From Allobogoriella deserti (GTDB taxonomy: Bacteria > Actinomycetota > Actinomycetes > Actinomycetales > Actinomycetaceae), in contig NZ_JBHUEE010000001.1 in assembly GCF_042680605.1 (NCBI RefSeq), positions 718,782-782,781 on the forward strand: DNA of 64,000 bases. The letters are read 5' to 3'. Shown here in pieces: positions 50,449-60,095 of the stretch. Below the pieces are notes generated by a model, which worked only from the letters and a program-made list of their open reading frames with translations, had not been told where the DNA came from and searched no databases. Numbering within the stretch: the first letter of the stretch is position 1; every line of letters begins with the position of its first letter. The position numbers and the translations under genes are program-made.

Positions 50449-51962
50449 GCCAGCCGCACGACGTGACGTCACCGAGCGTGCAGGACTACGAGGACGCGGT
50501 GCGCCGCTACGACCCGGTGCTCGGCATCGAGGTGCACGTGGAGCTGGGCACCGCCTCGAAGATGTTCGACGGTGCCCCGCAGACCTTCGGCGCGGAGCCC
50601 AACACCGCCGTCACCCCGGTCTCGCTCGGGCTGCCCGGAGCCCTGCCGGTGGTCAACGCGGCCGCGGTCGAGTACGCGATCCGCATCGGGCTCGCCCTCA
50701 ACTGCGAGATCGCCGAGACTTGCCGCTTCGCCCGGAAGAACTACTTCTACCCGGACGTGCCGAAGAACTTCCAGACCTCGCAGTACGACGAGCCGATCGC
50801 CTTCGACGGCCACCTCGACGTCGAGCTCGAGGACGGGGAGATCTTCCGCGTGGAGATCGAGCGCGCCCACATGGAGGAGGACGCCGGCAAGAACACCCAC
50901 GTCGGCGGTTCCGGGCGCATTCACGGCGCCGAGTACTCACTCGTCGACTACAACCGCGCCGGCATCCCACTGGTGGAGATCGTGACCAAGCCGATCGTCG
51001 GTGCGAGGGAGCGGGCCCCGGAGGTGGCTCGTGCCTACGTCTCGGCGTTGCGGGACATCTTCCGCTCACTCGGCGTGTCCGAGGCCCGCATGGAACGCGG
51101 CAACGTTCGGGCCGACGTCAACGTCTCGCTCCGGGACTCGGCGGATGCGGCGTTCGGTACCCGGACGGAGACGAAGAACGTCAACTCGTTCCGTTCCATC
51201 GAGCGGGCGGTCCGGCACGAGATCTCCCGGCAGGCCGGGGTGCTCGACGCCGGCGGGTCCATCACTCAGGAGACCCGACACTGGCACGAGGACACGGGTG
51301 TGACCTCGCCCGGCCGGGTGAAGTCCGACGCCGAGGACTACCGGTACTTTCCCGAGCCTGATCTTGTTCCGCTCGCTCCGTCCCGGGAGTGGGTCGAGCA
51401 GATCCGGGCCGGACTTCCGGAGCTGCCGTCGGTGCGGCGTCGCCGTCTCCAGGCGGAGTGGGAGCTGTCCGACGCGGAGATGCGCGACCTGGTCAACGCC
51501 GGGGCCACTGAGCTGGTCGAGGCGACCGTCGCTGCGGGCGCCACGCCCGCCGCCGCACGGAAGTGGTGGATGGGCGAGCTGGCCCGCACGGCCAAGTCCG
51601 ACGGTGTCGCCCTCGAGGACCTGCCCGTCCGGCCGGAGCATATCGCCGAGCTGCAGTCCCTGGTCGACGACGGCCGGCTCAACGACAAGCTCGCGCGCCA
51701 GGCGCTTGCCGGAGTGCTCGCGGGCGAGGGGAGCCCGGAAGAGGTCGTCACCGCCCGCGGGCTGGAGATCGTCTCGGACGACGGCGCCCTCGAGGCAGCG
51801 GTGGACGAGGCGATCGCGGCGAACCCGGACGTCGTCGAGAAGATCCGCGGTGGCAAGGTGCAGGCGGCCGGTGCGCTCGTCGGGGCGGTCATGAAGGCCA
51901 CCCGCGGCCAGGCCGACGCCGGCAAGGTCCGCGAGATCATCTTCTCCCGCGTCGAGGGCTGA
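50445..51962 (+). CDS. gatB: Asp/Glu-tRNA(Asn/Gln) amidotransferase subunit B
   Basis: A 505-aa kinase/amidotransferase subunit that activates the tRNA-bound Glu or Asp. Motifs are VLGIEVHVELGTASKMF, ARKNYFYPDVPKNFQTSQYD, GRIHGAEYSLVDYNRAGIPL and TKNVNSFRSIERA. A C-terminal YqeY-like tRNA-binding domain completes it. It is the last gene of gatCAB and converges on the IclR gene, with 38 bp between. Confidence 0.97.
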   Translation: MSQPHDVTSPSVQDYEDAVRRYDPVLGIEVHVELGTASKMFDGAPQTFGAEPNTAVTPVSLGLPGALPVVNAAAVEYAIRIGLALNCEIAETCRFARKNYFYPDVPKNFQTSQYDEPIAFDGHLDVELEDGEIFRVEIERAHMEEDAGKNTHVGGSGRIHGAEYSLVDYNRAGIPLVEIVTKPIVGARERAPEVARAYVSALRDIFRSLGVSEARMERGNVRADVNVSLRDSADAAFGTRTETKNVNSFRSIERAVRHEISRQAGVLDAGGSITQETRHWHEDTGVTSPGRVKSDAEDYRYFPEPDLVPLAPSREWVEQIRAGLPELPSVRRRRLQAEWELSDAEMRDLVNAGATELVEATVAAGATPAAARKWWMGELARTAKSDGVALEDLPVRPEHIAELQSLVDDGRLNDKLARQALAGVLAGEGSPEEVVTARGLEIVSDDGALEAAVDEAIAANPDVVEKIRGGKVQAAGALVGAVMKATRGQADAGKVREIIFSRVEG

Positions 51963-52000
51963 GACCCGGCACGTCGGCAGGTGCGACCGCCGTGGCGCGG

Positions 52001-52753
52001 TCAGTCCTCCTGGCCTCCGATGTGCCGCCCCACCTCGGCCGCCACCTCGTGCAGCACCGGCACGGCTTGCTCGGCGAAGTCGAAGGTCACGCGTGCCGCC
52101 GGGCCGGAGACGGACAGGGCCGTCGGCGTCGGGGCGCCCGGCACAGCCACAGCGAAGCACCGCACGCCGATCTCCTGCTCACCGTCGTCGACGGCGTACC
52201 CGCGCTCGCGGATGGCGGCCAGCTCCGCCAGCAGTGCGGTCTGGTCGGTGATCGACCGGTCGGTCTCGGGAGGCAGTCCGGTGTGCGCGGCGACGGCGGA
52301 GACCTCCTCGTCCGGCAGCTGGGCGAGGATCATCTTGCCCACGCCCGTGCAATGACAGTGGACGCGGCGGCCGACCTCGGTGAACATGCGCATCGAGTGC
52401 GTGGAGGCGGCCTGGGCGATGTAGACGGCCATCTCGCGGTCGAGCATCGCCAGGTTGGCGGTCTCACCGAGTTCCCGGGCGATCCGCTCGAGATGGGGGC
52501 CGGTGCCGGCACCGAGCTGACGCCCGGCGGCCTCACCGAGGCGCACCACCCGCGGTCCCAGGGTGTAGCGCCGGGACGGGAGCTGACGGGCGTACCCGCG
52601 GGCGACGAGGGTACGCATGAGTCGGTGGATGGTCGGCAGCGGCAGGCCGGAAGTGGCGGCGAGCTCACTCAGTCCGGCGTCACCGCCGCGATCGGTGAGA
52701 ATCTCCAGCAGGTCGATCGCGCGGTCGACGGACTGCACGCCTGACTCCGCCAC
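52001..52753 (-). CDS. IclR-family regulator of the glycolate cluster
   Basis: A 250-aa regulator. The N-terminal winged helix is VQSVDRAIDLLEILTDRGGD with LSELAATSGLPLPTIHRLMR. The C-terminal ligand domain has CHCTGVGKMILAQLP, ERGYAVDDGEQEIGVRCFAV and ALSVSGPAARV. GTG 52753 is preceded by GGGAGG; an upstream ATG near 52800 is less likely. It is divergent from malic enzyme and shares a 121-bp region containing a dyad also found at aceB and the permease. It probably represses these genes until glyoxylate or glycolate binds (inferred from relatives such as GlcR/AllR). Confidence 0.92.
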   Translation of the reverse strand: MAESGVQSVDRAIDLLEILTDRGGDAGLSELAATSGLPLPTIHRLMRTLVARGYARQLPSRRYTLGPRVVRLGEAAGRQLGAGTGPHLERIARELGETANLAMLDREMAVYIAQAASTHSMRMFTEVGRRVHCHCTGVGKMILAQLPDEEVSAVAAHTGLPPETDRSITDQTALLAELAAIRERGYAVDDGEQEIGVRCFAVAVPGAPTPTALSVSGPAARVTFDFAEQAVPVLHEVAAEVGRHIGGQED

Positions 52754-52784
52754 GGCACGCCTCCCTGGACTCCGACCCCGGAAC

Positions 52785-52810
52785 TGGAAGTAGTATTCCA
52801 TATATCGAAA
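52785..52810. promoter_or_regulatory. Operator A of the glycolate regulon (iclR/malic enzyme)
   Basis: Two overlapping dyads in an AT-rich patch: TGGAA-N6-TTCCA (52785-52800) and TTCC-ATATATC-GAAA (52796-52810). The second has the same TTCC-N7-GAAA pattern and orientation, relative to the catabolic gene, as the sites at 55688 and 63438. TAGTAT (52791-52796) inside it could be the malic enzyme -10 box. It is likely bound by the divergent IclR protein. Confidence 0.75.
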
Positions 52811-52874
52811 GTGCCGGGCGCGGATCGGTGTTCGACGGCCCGTCGCTCCACGAACCACGAAAGGACGTCCCGCG

Positions 52875-54380
52875 ATGGGTGCCACCTCCGCCCGAGCCCG
52901 CCAGGGTCTTCCCAGCCCGAGCTACACGATCACCCTGCGCGTCGAGGTCCCCGCCTCGCAACGGGCGACCAGCACGCTCGTGCACGCGGTCGCCGAGGCC
53001 GGCGGCGCCGTCATGGGCGTGGACATCGTGCACTCCTCGACGACGTCCCTGACCGTCGACGTCACGTGCGACACGGTCGACGCCGAGCACGGCGAGCAGG
53101 TCCGCGAGGCGATCGACTCCCTCGACGGCGTCCGTGTCCTGAAGATGTCGGACTCGACCTTCCTCATGCATCTCGGCGGCAAGCTCGAGGTGAACCCGAA
53201 GGTCCCGCTCAAGACCCGCCGCGACCTCTCCCGTGCCTACACCCCGGGTGTGGCCCGGGTGTGCCTGGCGATCGCGGACAAGCCGGAGGACGCGCGCCGG
53301 CTGACCATCAAGCGCAACACGGTCGCCGTGGTCACCGACGGGACGGCCGTCCTCGGGTTGGGCGACATCGGTCCGGCGGCCGCACTGCCGGTCATGGAGG
53401 GCAAGGCGGCCCTGTTCAAGCAGTTCGCCGGCGTGGACGCGTGGCCGGTGTGCCTGGACACCAAGGACACCGAGGAGATCATCAGCATCGTCAAAGCGCT
53501 CGCGCCCGGCTACGGCGGTGTCAACCTCGAGGACATCTCCGCACCACGGTGCTTCGAGATCGAGGCGCGGCTGCGCGAGGAGCTCGACATCCCCGTCTTC
53601 CACGACGACCAGCACGGCACCGCGATCGTGGTGCTCGCTGCCCTGGTCAACGCCCTGAAGGTGGTCGGCAAGTCGGTCGAGGACGTGCGCATCGTCATCT
53701 CCGGAGTCGGTGCCGCCGGATCCGCGATCATCCGGCTGCTGCGCGCGCAGGGGGCACGCCAGATCATCGGCTTCGACCGCAAGGGGGCCCTGCACGAGGG
53801 CGTGCGGAACGGCGACGCCACGCGGGACTGGATCATCGACCACACCAATCCGGAGGGCTTCACCGGCTCGCTGCAGGAGGGCCTGCGTGGCGCCGACGTG
53901 TTCATCGGTGTCTCGGCAGGGAACATCCTGACCGGTGGGGACGTCGCCACCATGAACGACGGCGCGATCGTCTTCGCGCTCGCCAACCCCACACCGGAGG
54001 TCGATCCCATCGCCGCCGGTGAGAGCGCCGCCGTCGTCGCGACCGGTCGCAGCGACTACCCGAACCAGATCAACAACGTCCTCGCCTTCCCCGGACTCTT
54101 CCGTGGTCTCCTCGACGTCGGAGCGACGCAGATCTCCGACGAACTGCTCCGTGTCGCGGCTGTCGCGATCGCCGAGGTCGTCTCGGAGGACGAACTCAAC
54201 CCCGCGTTCGTCATCCCGGGCGTGTTCGACACGCGCGTCGCCGAGGCCGTGGCCGAGGCCGTGCGGTCGGAATCCCAGCGTGAGGAGGGATCCGGTGGCG
54301 GAGCCGGGACCTCCGGCGCGGGCCTGTATCCGCTGGACTCGGATTCTGCCGCCGGGGCCGCCGTGGGGTCGGCGGGCTGA
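52875..54380 (+). CDS. NAD(P)-dependent malic enzyme with N-terminal ACT-like domain
   Basis: A 501-aa decarboxylating enzyme: malate to pyruvate plus CO2. Residues ~15-105 form an ACT-like regulatory domain (YTITLRVEVPASQRATSTLV). The catalytic part has SRAYTPGVARVCLAIA, the Lys-containing TIKRNTVAVVTDGTAVLGLG, FHDDQHGTAIVVLAALVNAL (divalent metal) and the Rossmann IVISGVGAAGSAII. A Gly/Ala/Ser-rich C-terminal tail is odd but harmless-looking. Glycerate kinase follows after 7 bp. Here it would feed pyruvate and acetyl-CoA back to malate synthase during glycolate oxidation. Confidence 0.93.
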   Translation: MGATSARARQGLPSPSYTITLRVEVPASQRATSTLVHAVAEAGGAVMGVDIVHSSTTSLTVDVTCDTVDAEHGEQVREAIDSLDGVRVLKMSDSTFLMHLGGKLEVNPKVPLKTRRDLSRAYTPGVARVCLAIADKPEDARRLTIKRNTVAVVTDGTAVLGLGDIGPAAALPVMEGKAALFKQFAGVDAWPVCLDTKDTEEIISIVKALAPGYGGVNLEDISAPRCFEIEARLREELDIPVFHDDQHGTAIVVLAALVNALKVVGKSVEDVRIVISGVGAAGSAIIRLLRAQGARQIIGFDRKGALHEGVRNGDATRDWIIDHTNPEGFTGSLQEGLRGADVFIGVSAGNILTGGDVATMNDGAIVFALANPTPEVDPIAAGESAAVVATGRSDYPNQINNVLAFPGLFRGLLDVGATQISDELLRVAAVAIAEVVSEDELNPAFVIPGVFDTRVAEAVAEAVRSESQREEGSGGGAGTSGAGLYPLDSDSAAGAAVGSAG

Positions 54381-54387
54381 CCCTCCG

Positions 54388-55500
54388 ATGAGAATCCTCC
54401 TCGCCCCGGACAAGTTCAAAGGGTCGCTGACCGCGTCCGCGGTGGCCGCCCACCTCGCGGCCGGTCTGCGGCGTGCCAGGCCGGACCTCACGACCGACGA
54501 GTTGCCGGTCGCGGATGGCGGGGAGGGCACCGTCGAGGCCGCCCTCGCCGCCGGGATGGAGGAGGTCCTCCTCACGGCTACCGGACCGCTGGGGCAGCCG
54601 GTCCGCACCCGCTATGCGGCGAACGAGGACTTTGCCGTCGTCGAGATGGCGGCGGTGACCGGCCTGCAGATGGTGACGCCGGACGAGGGCACCGCACGCC
54701 GCGCCACGTCGCGCGGCCTCGGTGAAGTCATCGGCCACGCCCTCGACCGTGGGGCCACGACCATCGTCGTCGGCATCGGTGGCTCGGCGAGCACGGACGG
54801 CGGCGCCGGCATGCTCGCCGCGCTCGGTGCCCGGCTCAGCGGGACCCGGGACGGCCTCCCGGACGGGGGAGACGCGCTGCGGAAGCTCACCGCCGTGGAC
54901 CTCACCGGACTGCATCCCCGGCTCGACCGGGCTCGCCTGGTCCTGGCCGGCGACGTCGACAACCCGCTGCTCGGCCCGGACGGTGCAGCGGCGGTCTACG
55001 GACCACAGAAGGGAGCCGGGGCCGCGGCCGTGGCAGATCTGGAGGCCGGCCTGGCGACCTGGGTCGACGTCCTGGCGCAGGCCCGGCCGGACGCCAGGGA
55101 GGTCGCCGCCGCCCCCGGTGCCGGGGCCGCCGGGGGCGTGGGGTTCGGCTGTCTGCTCCTGGGCGCCGGTTTCCGGCCCGGCGTCGAGGTCGTCCTCGAG
55201 CTCGCCCGATTCGGTGAGCGGGTCGCCGGAGCCGATCTCGTCGTGACCGGCGAAGGAAGCCTCGACGAGCAGTCGCTGCACGGCAAGGCCCCGGTCGGCG
55301 TCGCGCGCGCCGCGGCCGCCCACGGCTCCCCGACGGTCGCGGTGTGCGGGCGTACCACCTTGTCCCCGGACCGTGCCCGACAGGCGGGCCTGCGAGCGGT
55401 GCACGCCCTGACCGACGTCGAGGCCGATGTCGAGCGGTGCATCGCGGACGCCGGTCCGCTGCTGGAACGGCTCGGCGCACGGATCGCTGCCGATCTCTGA
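54388..55500 (+). CDS. glxK: Glycerate kinase (GK-I, GlxK/GarK family)
   Basis: A 370-aa kinase converting glycerate to 2-phosphoglycerate (or 3-phospho in some members). Family motifs are MRILLAPDKFKGSLTA, LPVADGGEGTVEA, VGIGGSASTDGGAGMLAALG, VYGPQKGA and VTGEGSLDEQSLHGKAPVGV. It is in an operon with malic enzyme. In glycolate users glycerate is made from glyoxylate by Gcl and tartronate-semialdehyde reductase, neither of which is in the window, so the supplying steps must be encoded elsewhere. Confidence 0.94.
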   Translation: MRILLAPDKFKGSLTASAVAAHLAAGLRRARPDLTTDELPVADGGEGTVEAALAAGMEEVLLTATGPLGQPVRTRYAANEDFAVVEMAAVTGLQMVTPDEGTARRATSRGLGEVIGHALDRGATTIVVGIGGSASTDGGAGMLAALGARLSGTRDGLPDGGDALRKLTAVDLTGLHPRLDRARLVLAGDVDNPLLGPDGAAAVYGPQKGAGAAAVADLEAGLATWVDVLAQARPDAREVAAAPGAGAAGGVGFGCLLLGAGFRPGVEVVLELARFGERVAGADLVVTGEGSLDEQSLHGKAPVGVARAAAAHGSPTVAVCGRTTLSPDRARQAGLRAVHALTDVEADVERCIADAGPLLERLGARIAADL

Positions 55501-55637
55501 GGCCTGCCGCATCGGACAAGGCCTCCGTCACGAGACGGGCTCCCCGAGGAACGGGGCTCGTGCCGGGTGGCCTTGCTCGTTCCCGACCTCCTGTCGCGCT
55601 CCCGTCGCCCTCCTGTCGACGCTGTACCTCCGCCGCG

Positions 55638-55666
55638 TTGACCGGCCCTGACAGCTCCCGTACTGT
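55638..55666 (+). promoter_or_regulatory. aceB-glcDEF promoter
   Basis: TTGACC (55638-55643), 17-bp spacer, TACTGT (55661-55666): close to the sigma-A consensus. The predicted start is near 55673. Operator B (55688-55702) lies just downstream in the transcribed leader, a position suited to repression. Confidence 0.75.
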
Positions 55667-55687
55667 TTTCACCAGGAAAATACTCGA

Positions 55688-55702
55688 TTCCGTGATACGA
55701 AA
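55688..55702. promoter_or_regulatory. Operator B of the glycolate regulon (aceB)
   Basis: TTCC-GTGATAC-GAAA, continuing ATTG. Compared with the permease site on its coding strand, 16 of 18 bases agree (TTCCrTGATAyGAAATTG). It is 13 bp before the malate synthase GTG and downstream of the predicted transcription start. Confidence 0.75.
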
Positions 55703-55715
55703 TTGGAGCGTCGAC

Positions 55716-57302
55716 GTGGCAACTCCGGACGGCCTGACCATCACCGGCCCCATGGGCGAGCGTTACGACGAGGTGCTCACCCCTCGGGCGCTGGAGCTCA
55801 TCGCCACCTTGCACCGGCAGCTCGATGCGCGGCGTCGTGAGCTGCTCGAGGCGCGCGAGCGCCGGGTGGCCGAGCTGGCGCAGGGTGGCACCCTCGACTT
55901 CTTGCCGGAAACGGAGCGCATCCGCACCGACGACAGCTGGCGTGTGGCACCCCCGGCCCCCGGCCTGGAGGACCGCCGCGTCGAGATCACCGGCCCCACC
56001 GACCGGAAGATGACGATCAACGCGCTCAACTCGGGCGCCAAAGCGTGGCTGGCGGACCACGAGGACGCCAACACGCCCCGGTGGGACGCCGTCGTCGAGG
56101 GTCAGCTCAATCTCCTCGACGCCATCAACCGCACCATCGACTTCACCGCTGAGAACGGCAAGACGTATGCGTTGAAGCCCGACGACGAGCTCGCCACCAT
56201 CATCGTCCGCCCCCGCGGCTGGCACCTGCCCGAGAAGCACATCCAGGTCGACGGCCGTGAGACGTCGGGGTCGCTCGTGGACTTCGCTCTCTACGTCGCC
56301 ACCGCCGGGCTCCGGCAGATCGAGAAGGGGCTCGGCCCGTACTTCTACCTGCCGAAGATGGAATCCCACCTCGAGGCCCGGCTGTGGAACGACGCCTTCG
56401 TCATCGCGCAGGACTTCCTCGGCATCCCTCGGGGCACGATCCGGGCCACCGTGCTCATCGAGACCTACCCGGCAGCGTTCGAGATGGAGGAGATCCTCTA
56501 CGAACTGCGCGAGCACTCCTCGGGCCTGAACGCCGGTCGATGGGACTACATGTTCTCGGTGATCAAGTCGTTCCGGACGCGCGGCACGGACTTCCTGCTC
56601 CCGGACCGCAACGCGGTCACCATGACGGTGCCGTTCATGCGCGCCTACACCGAGCTGCTGGTGCGGACCTGCCACAAGCGTGGTGCCCACGCCATCGGTG
56701 GGATGGCGGCCTTCATCCCGAGCAAGGACGAGGAGGTCAACCAGGCGGCCTTCGAGAAGGTCCGGGCCGACAAGACCCGCGAGGCGAACGACGGCTTCGA
56801 CGGGTCCTGGGTCGCGCACCCGGGCATGGTCGAGCTGTGCAAGGAGGTCTTCACCTCCGTCCTCGGCGACCGGCCGAATCAGCTCGACCGTACCCGCGAG
56901 GACGTCCAGGTCAGCGCCGCGGACCTGCTCGACGTCGCCTCGACGCCGGGCGAGTGCACCGAGGCCGGGCTGCGCAACAACGTCTCGGTCGGCATCCAGT
57001 ACCTGCAGGCCTGGCTGGGCGGACTCGGGGCCGTCGGCATCTTCAACCTCATGGAGGACGCCGCGACCGCCGAGATCTCCCGGAGCCAGGTGTGGCAGTG
57101 GCTGCACAACGACGTCACGCTCGCCGACACCGGTGCCACGGTCACCCGTGAGCTCGTCGACCGGGTGGTCGAGGAGGAGATCGCCAAGCTGCCCGGAGAC
57201 CCGGCAGACTACGAGGAGGCAAAGCAGACCTTCCTCGAGGTCGCGGTCGCCGACGAGTACGCCGACTTCCTGACCCTGCCGGCGTACGAACGGATGGACT
57301 GA
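55716..57302 (+). CDS. aceB: Malate synthase A
   Basis: A 528-aa enzyme joining glyoxylate and acetyl-CoA to malate. Motifs are ATLHRQLDARRRELLEARER, NSGAKAWLADHEDANTPRWD, RPRGWHLPEKHIQVDG, the catalytic-site region VLIETYPAAFEMEEILYELR, SSGLNAGRWDYMFSVIK, and C-terminal VSVGIQYLQAWLGGLGAVGI. Length is typical of the A form. GTG 55716 has GGAG 7 nt upstream. No isocitrate lyase gene is adjacent; glcDEF follow, so its glyoxylate probably comes from glycolate. Confidence 0.96.
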   Translation: MATPDGLTITGPMGERYDEVLTPRALELIATLHRQLDARRRELLEARERRVAELAQGGTLDFLPETERIRTDDSWRVAPPAPGLEDRRVEITGPTDRKMTINALNSGAKAWLADHEDANTPRWDAVVEGQLNLLDAINRTIDFTAENGKTYALKPDDELATIIVRPRGWHLPEKHIQVDGRETSGSLVDFALYVATAGLRQIEKGLGPYFYLPKMESHLEARLWNDAFVIAQDFLGIPRGTIRATVLIETYPAAFEMEEILYELREHSSGLNAGRWDYMFSVIKSFRTRGTDFLLPDRNAVTMTVPFMRAYTELLVRTCHKRGAHAIGGMAAFIPSKDEEVNQAAFEKVRADKTREANDGFDGSWVAHPGMVELCKEVFTSVLGDRPNQLDRTREDVQVSAADLLDVASTPGECTEAGLRNNVSVGIQYLQAWLGGLGAVGIFNLMEDAATAEISRSQVWQWLHNDVTLADTGATVTRELVDRVVEEEIAKLPGDPADYEEAKQTFLEVAVADEYADFLTLPAYERMD

Positions 57303-57351
57303 GCCGTTGCCGGTGGACCGGTCCGTCCGCGGATCGAACAGAGGGGTTGGC

Positions 57352-58812
57352 ATGTCAGCGTTGACCCGCGTCACCGCCGAGATCCGCAGCGAGCTCGGTG
57401 ACGAACGCGTCATCACCGACCGGCAGCGCCTGCGGACCTACGAGTGCGACGGCCTGGCCCAGTACAAGGTCGTACCCGGACTCGTGGTCCTCGCCCACGA
57501 TGTCGACGACGTCGTCACGGCGGTGCGCGCCTGCGCCCGGCACCGGGTGCCGTTCGTCGCCCGCGGCTCGGGAACCGGACTGTCCGGGGGCGCCCTCCCG
57601 CACGCGGACGGCGTCCTCATCGTCATGTCCCAGATGCGGGCGATCCGGCAGCTCGACACAGCCAACCATCGCGCCGTCGTCGAGCCAGGTGTCATCAACC
57701 TGCAGCTCACCGGCGCCACCAGCGAGGACGGTTACTACTTCGCCCCGGACCCCTCCAGCCAGACCGTCTGCTCGATCGGCGGGAACGTCGCCGAGAACTC
57801 CGGCGGCGCACACTGCCTGAAGTACGGGTTCACCACGAACCACGTCACCGGGGTCGACCTCGTCACGCCCGGTGGAGAGCTCGTCGAGCTCGGCGGCAAG
57901 GCACCCGACCCGCCCGGATACGACCTGCTCGGTGCGCTCGTCGGCTCCGAAGGCACGCTCGGCATCGTCACCTCCGTCACCGTCCGGCTCACCAGGCTTC
58001 CCCAGGAAGTCCGCACGATCCTCGCCGGCTTCCGGACCGTGGACGAGGCAGGAGCAGCGACGTCCGCGATCATCTCGGCCGGCGTTGTGCCGGCCGCCAT
58101 CGAGATGATGGACGCGCTCGCCATCGAGGCCGCCGAGGAAGCGGTGCACTGCGGGTACCCCGACGGCGCGGGCGCCGTCCTCGTCGTCGAGCTCGACGGT
58201 CATGCGGCGGACGTCGCCGACGAGTTCGACGCCGTGGTCCGGCACTGCGAGGCGGCCGGCGCCTTCGAGGTCCGGGTCGCGGCGGACGACGCCGAACGAG
58301 CCCTGATCTGGAAGGGCCGCAAATCGGCCTTCGCCGCCGTCGGCCGCATCAGCCCCGACTACATCGTCCAGGACGGAGTCATTCCGCGTACGGCGCTGTC
58401 CCAGGTCCTGCAGCAGATCGCCGAGCTGAGTGAGCAGCGCGGGGTGCGGGTGGCGAACGTGTTCCACGCCGGCGACGGCAACCTGCACCCGCTGGTGCTC
58501 TTCGACGACGCCGAGGAGGGCGCCGCCGAACGCGCCGAGGACGTCGCGGGGGGCATCCTCGAACTGTGCATCGCGGGCGGCGGCTCCATCACCGGGGAGC
58601 ACGGCGTCGGCTCCGACAAGGCGAAGTACATGCCGGCCATGTTCAGCCAGGACGACCTCGACACCATGCAGGCGGTCCGTTGCGCGTTCGACCCGGACTC
58701 CGTGTCCAACCCGGGGAAGGTCTTCCCGACACCGCGCCTGTGCGGTGAGCGTCCCGGTCGCCGCCAGGGCGCGCACCCGCTCCAGGAGGCCGGCGTGGCG
58801 GAGGTGTTCTGA
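57352..58812 (+). CDS. glcD: Glycolate oxidase subunit GlcD
   Basis: A 486-aa FAD-binding (PCMH/VAO-type) oxidoreductase subunit. VVTAVRACARHRVPFVARGS with GTGLSGGALP is the FAD-binding loop; SIGGNVAENSGGAHCLKYG and GSEGTLGIVTSV are typical of GlcD. NVFHAGDGNLHPLVLFD and ITGEHGVGSDKAKYM carry the C-terminal active-site His residues. ATG 57352 has AGGGG upstream; the gap from aceB is 49 bp. The stop overlaps the glcE start by one base (TGATG). It oxidises glycolate (or D-lactate) to the keto acid. Confidence 0.93.
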   Translation: MSALTRVTAEIRSELGDERVITDRQRLRTYECDGLAQYKVVPGLVVLAHDVDDVVTAVRACARHRVPFVARGSGTGLSGGALPHADGVLIVMSQMRAIRQLDTANHRAVVEPGVINLQLTGATSEDGYYFAPDPSSQTVCSIGGNVAENSGGAHCLKYGFTTNHVTGVDLVTPGGELVELGGKAPDPPGYDLLGALVGSEGTLGIVTSVTVRLTRLPQEVRTILAGFRTVDEAGAATSAIISAGVVPAAIEMMDALAIEAAEEAVHCGYPDGAGAVLVVELDGHAADVADEFDAVVRHCEAAGAFEVRVAADDAERALIWKGRKSAFAAVGRISPDYIVQDGVIPRTALSQVLQQIAELSEQRGVRVANVFHAGDGNLHPLVLFDDAEEGAAERAEDVAGGILELCIAGGGSITGEHGVGSDKAKYMPAMFSQDDLDTMQAVRCAFDPDSVSNPGKVFPTPRLCGERPGRRQGAHPLQEAGVAEVF

Positions 58813-60095
58813 TGGGTCCGTTCCATGCCGATGGTGCGCCGCCTGCGACCGCACCGGACCTGGCGGTGCTGGCACGCAGTCTCGAGGGTGCCGGCGAGGT
58901 TCGGGAAGCCGAGACGAGTGACACCGTCGACGGTGTCCCGGCCACCGCCGTCGCGCGTCCGACGAGCATCCCCGCGATGTCCGCGTTGCTGCGCACGGCC
59001 ACCGCGCACGGGCTCGTGACCGTGCCGCGTGGCGGCGGTACCGCGCTGAACTGGGGCGCACCTCCCGAGCGCGTCGACCTGATCCTCGACACGACCGGCG
59101 TGAACCGGCTCGTCGATCACGAGGCCGGCGACCTCGTGGCCGTCGCCGAGGCCGGCCTGCCACTGCATGAGCTCCAGGAACGGGTCGCGGGGACCAACCA
59201 GGAGCTGCTGACCGACCCGCCGCCGGAGCGCGTCGCGGCCGGCTCGACGATCGGCGGCCTGCTCGCCACCGCCCCGTCCGGACCGCGCCGGCTGGAGCGG
59301 CTGGCGGTGCGCGACCTCGTGCTCGGTGCCACCCTGGTCCTGGCGGACGGCACCGTCGCCGCCTCCGGCGGCAAGGTCGTCAAGAACGTCGCCGGCTACG
59401 ACCTCGCCAAGCTCGTCACGGGCTCTCTCGGCACCCTGGGCATCGTGGCGCGGGCAGCGTTCCGGCTGCATCCGGTGCGGCCGGCCCGGGCCGTGGTCAT
59501 CCGGCACGGCCGGTTGGAGGACCTCACCCGGCTCGCGCGTGAGACGGTCGCCGCCCAGTTCGTGCCCGCCGCCGTCGAGATCGACCGGCCCGCCGGCAGT
59601 GACGACGCCACCCTTGCCGTGCTGCTGGAAGGCACCGAGGAGGCCGTCGCCGCACGGGCCGCCGAGGCGGCGGCGCTCATCGGGGGCGAGCGGGTGGAGG
59701 ATCTGCCGTCCTGGTGGGCGCGGATGCCGGGGGGCGACATGCTCGCCAAGGCGACGGCGACCCTCACCGGTGTCGCGGACCTGGTGCGCACCGCCCGTGC
59801 GGCCGAGCAGCGGCACGGCGCCGCCATTGCGGTGCGTGGTAGCGCCGCCGGCGTCCTCCACCTCGGGATCACCGCACCGGACGGTCCGTCGGCAGCGGCC
59901 GCCGTCGAAACCCTGCGCTCCGCCGCCTCGACCCCGCGCGACGGCACCGTCACGGTCGTCGCCGCACCGCGCGAGTTCCGCGACACCCTGGACGTCTGGG
60001 GGCCGGTGGCAGGCCTCGGCCTCATGCGCAGGATCAAGGAGCGTCTCGATCCCGGGCGGAACCTCTCGCCGGGCAGATTCGTGGGAGGGATCTGA
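58812..60095 (+). CDS. glcE: Glycolate oxidase subunit GlcE
   Basis: A 427-aa second FAD-domain subunit. VTVPRGGGTALNWGAPPERV, DLVAVAEAGLPLHELQERVA, GSTIGGLLATAPSGPRRLER and VKNVAGYDLAKLVTGSLGTL are the GlcE signatures; it ends LDPGRNLSPGRF-like. It forms the glycolate oxidase complex with GlcD and GlcF. glcF starts on the base after its stop. Confidence 0.92.
   Translation: MGPFHADGAPPATAPDLAVLARSLEGAGEVREAETSDTVDGVPATAVARPTSIPAMSALLRTATAHGLVTVPRGGGTALNWGAPPERVDLILDTTGVNRLVDHEAGDLVAVAEAGLPLHELQERVAGTNQELLTDPPPERVAAGSTIGGLLATAPSGPRRLERLAVRDLVLGATLVLADGTVAASGGKVVKNVAGYDLAKLVTGSLGTLGIVARAAFRLHPVRPARAVVIRHGRLEDLTRLARETVAAQFVPAAVEIDRPAGSDDATLAVLLEGTEEAVAARAAEAAALIGGERVEDLPSWWARMPGGDMLAKATATLTGVADLVRTARAAEQRHGAAIAVRGSAAGVLHLGITAPDGPSAAAAVETLRSAASTPRDGTVTVVAAPREFRDTLDVWGPVAGLGLMRRIKERLDPGRNLSPGRFVGGI

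Noticed and set aside
52754..52885. Longer IclR starting upstream (ATG near 52800 or beyond)
   Set aside because: It would place the operator inside the coding sequence; GTG 52753 has a GGGAGG ribosome-binding site and matches the usual family start.
54996..57416. An 806-codon antisense frame over glycerate kinase and malate synthase
   Set aside because: It covers two conserved enzymes and a mapped promoter/operator; no recognisable domain.
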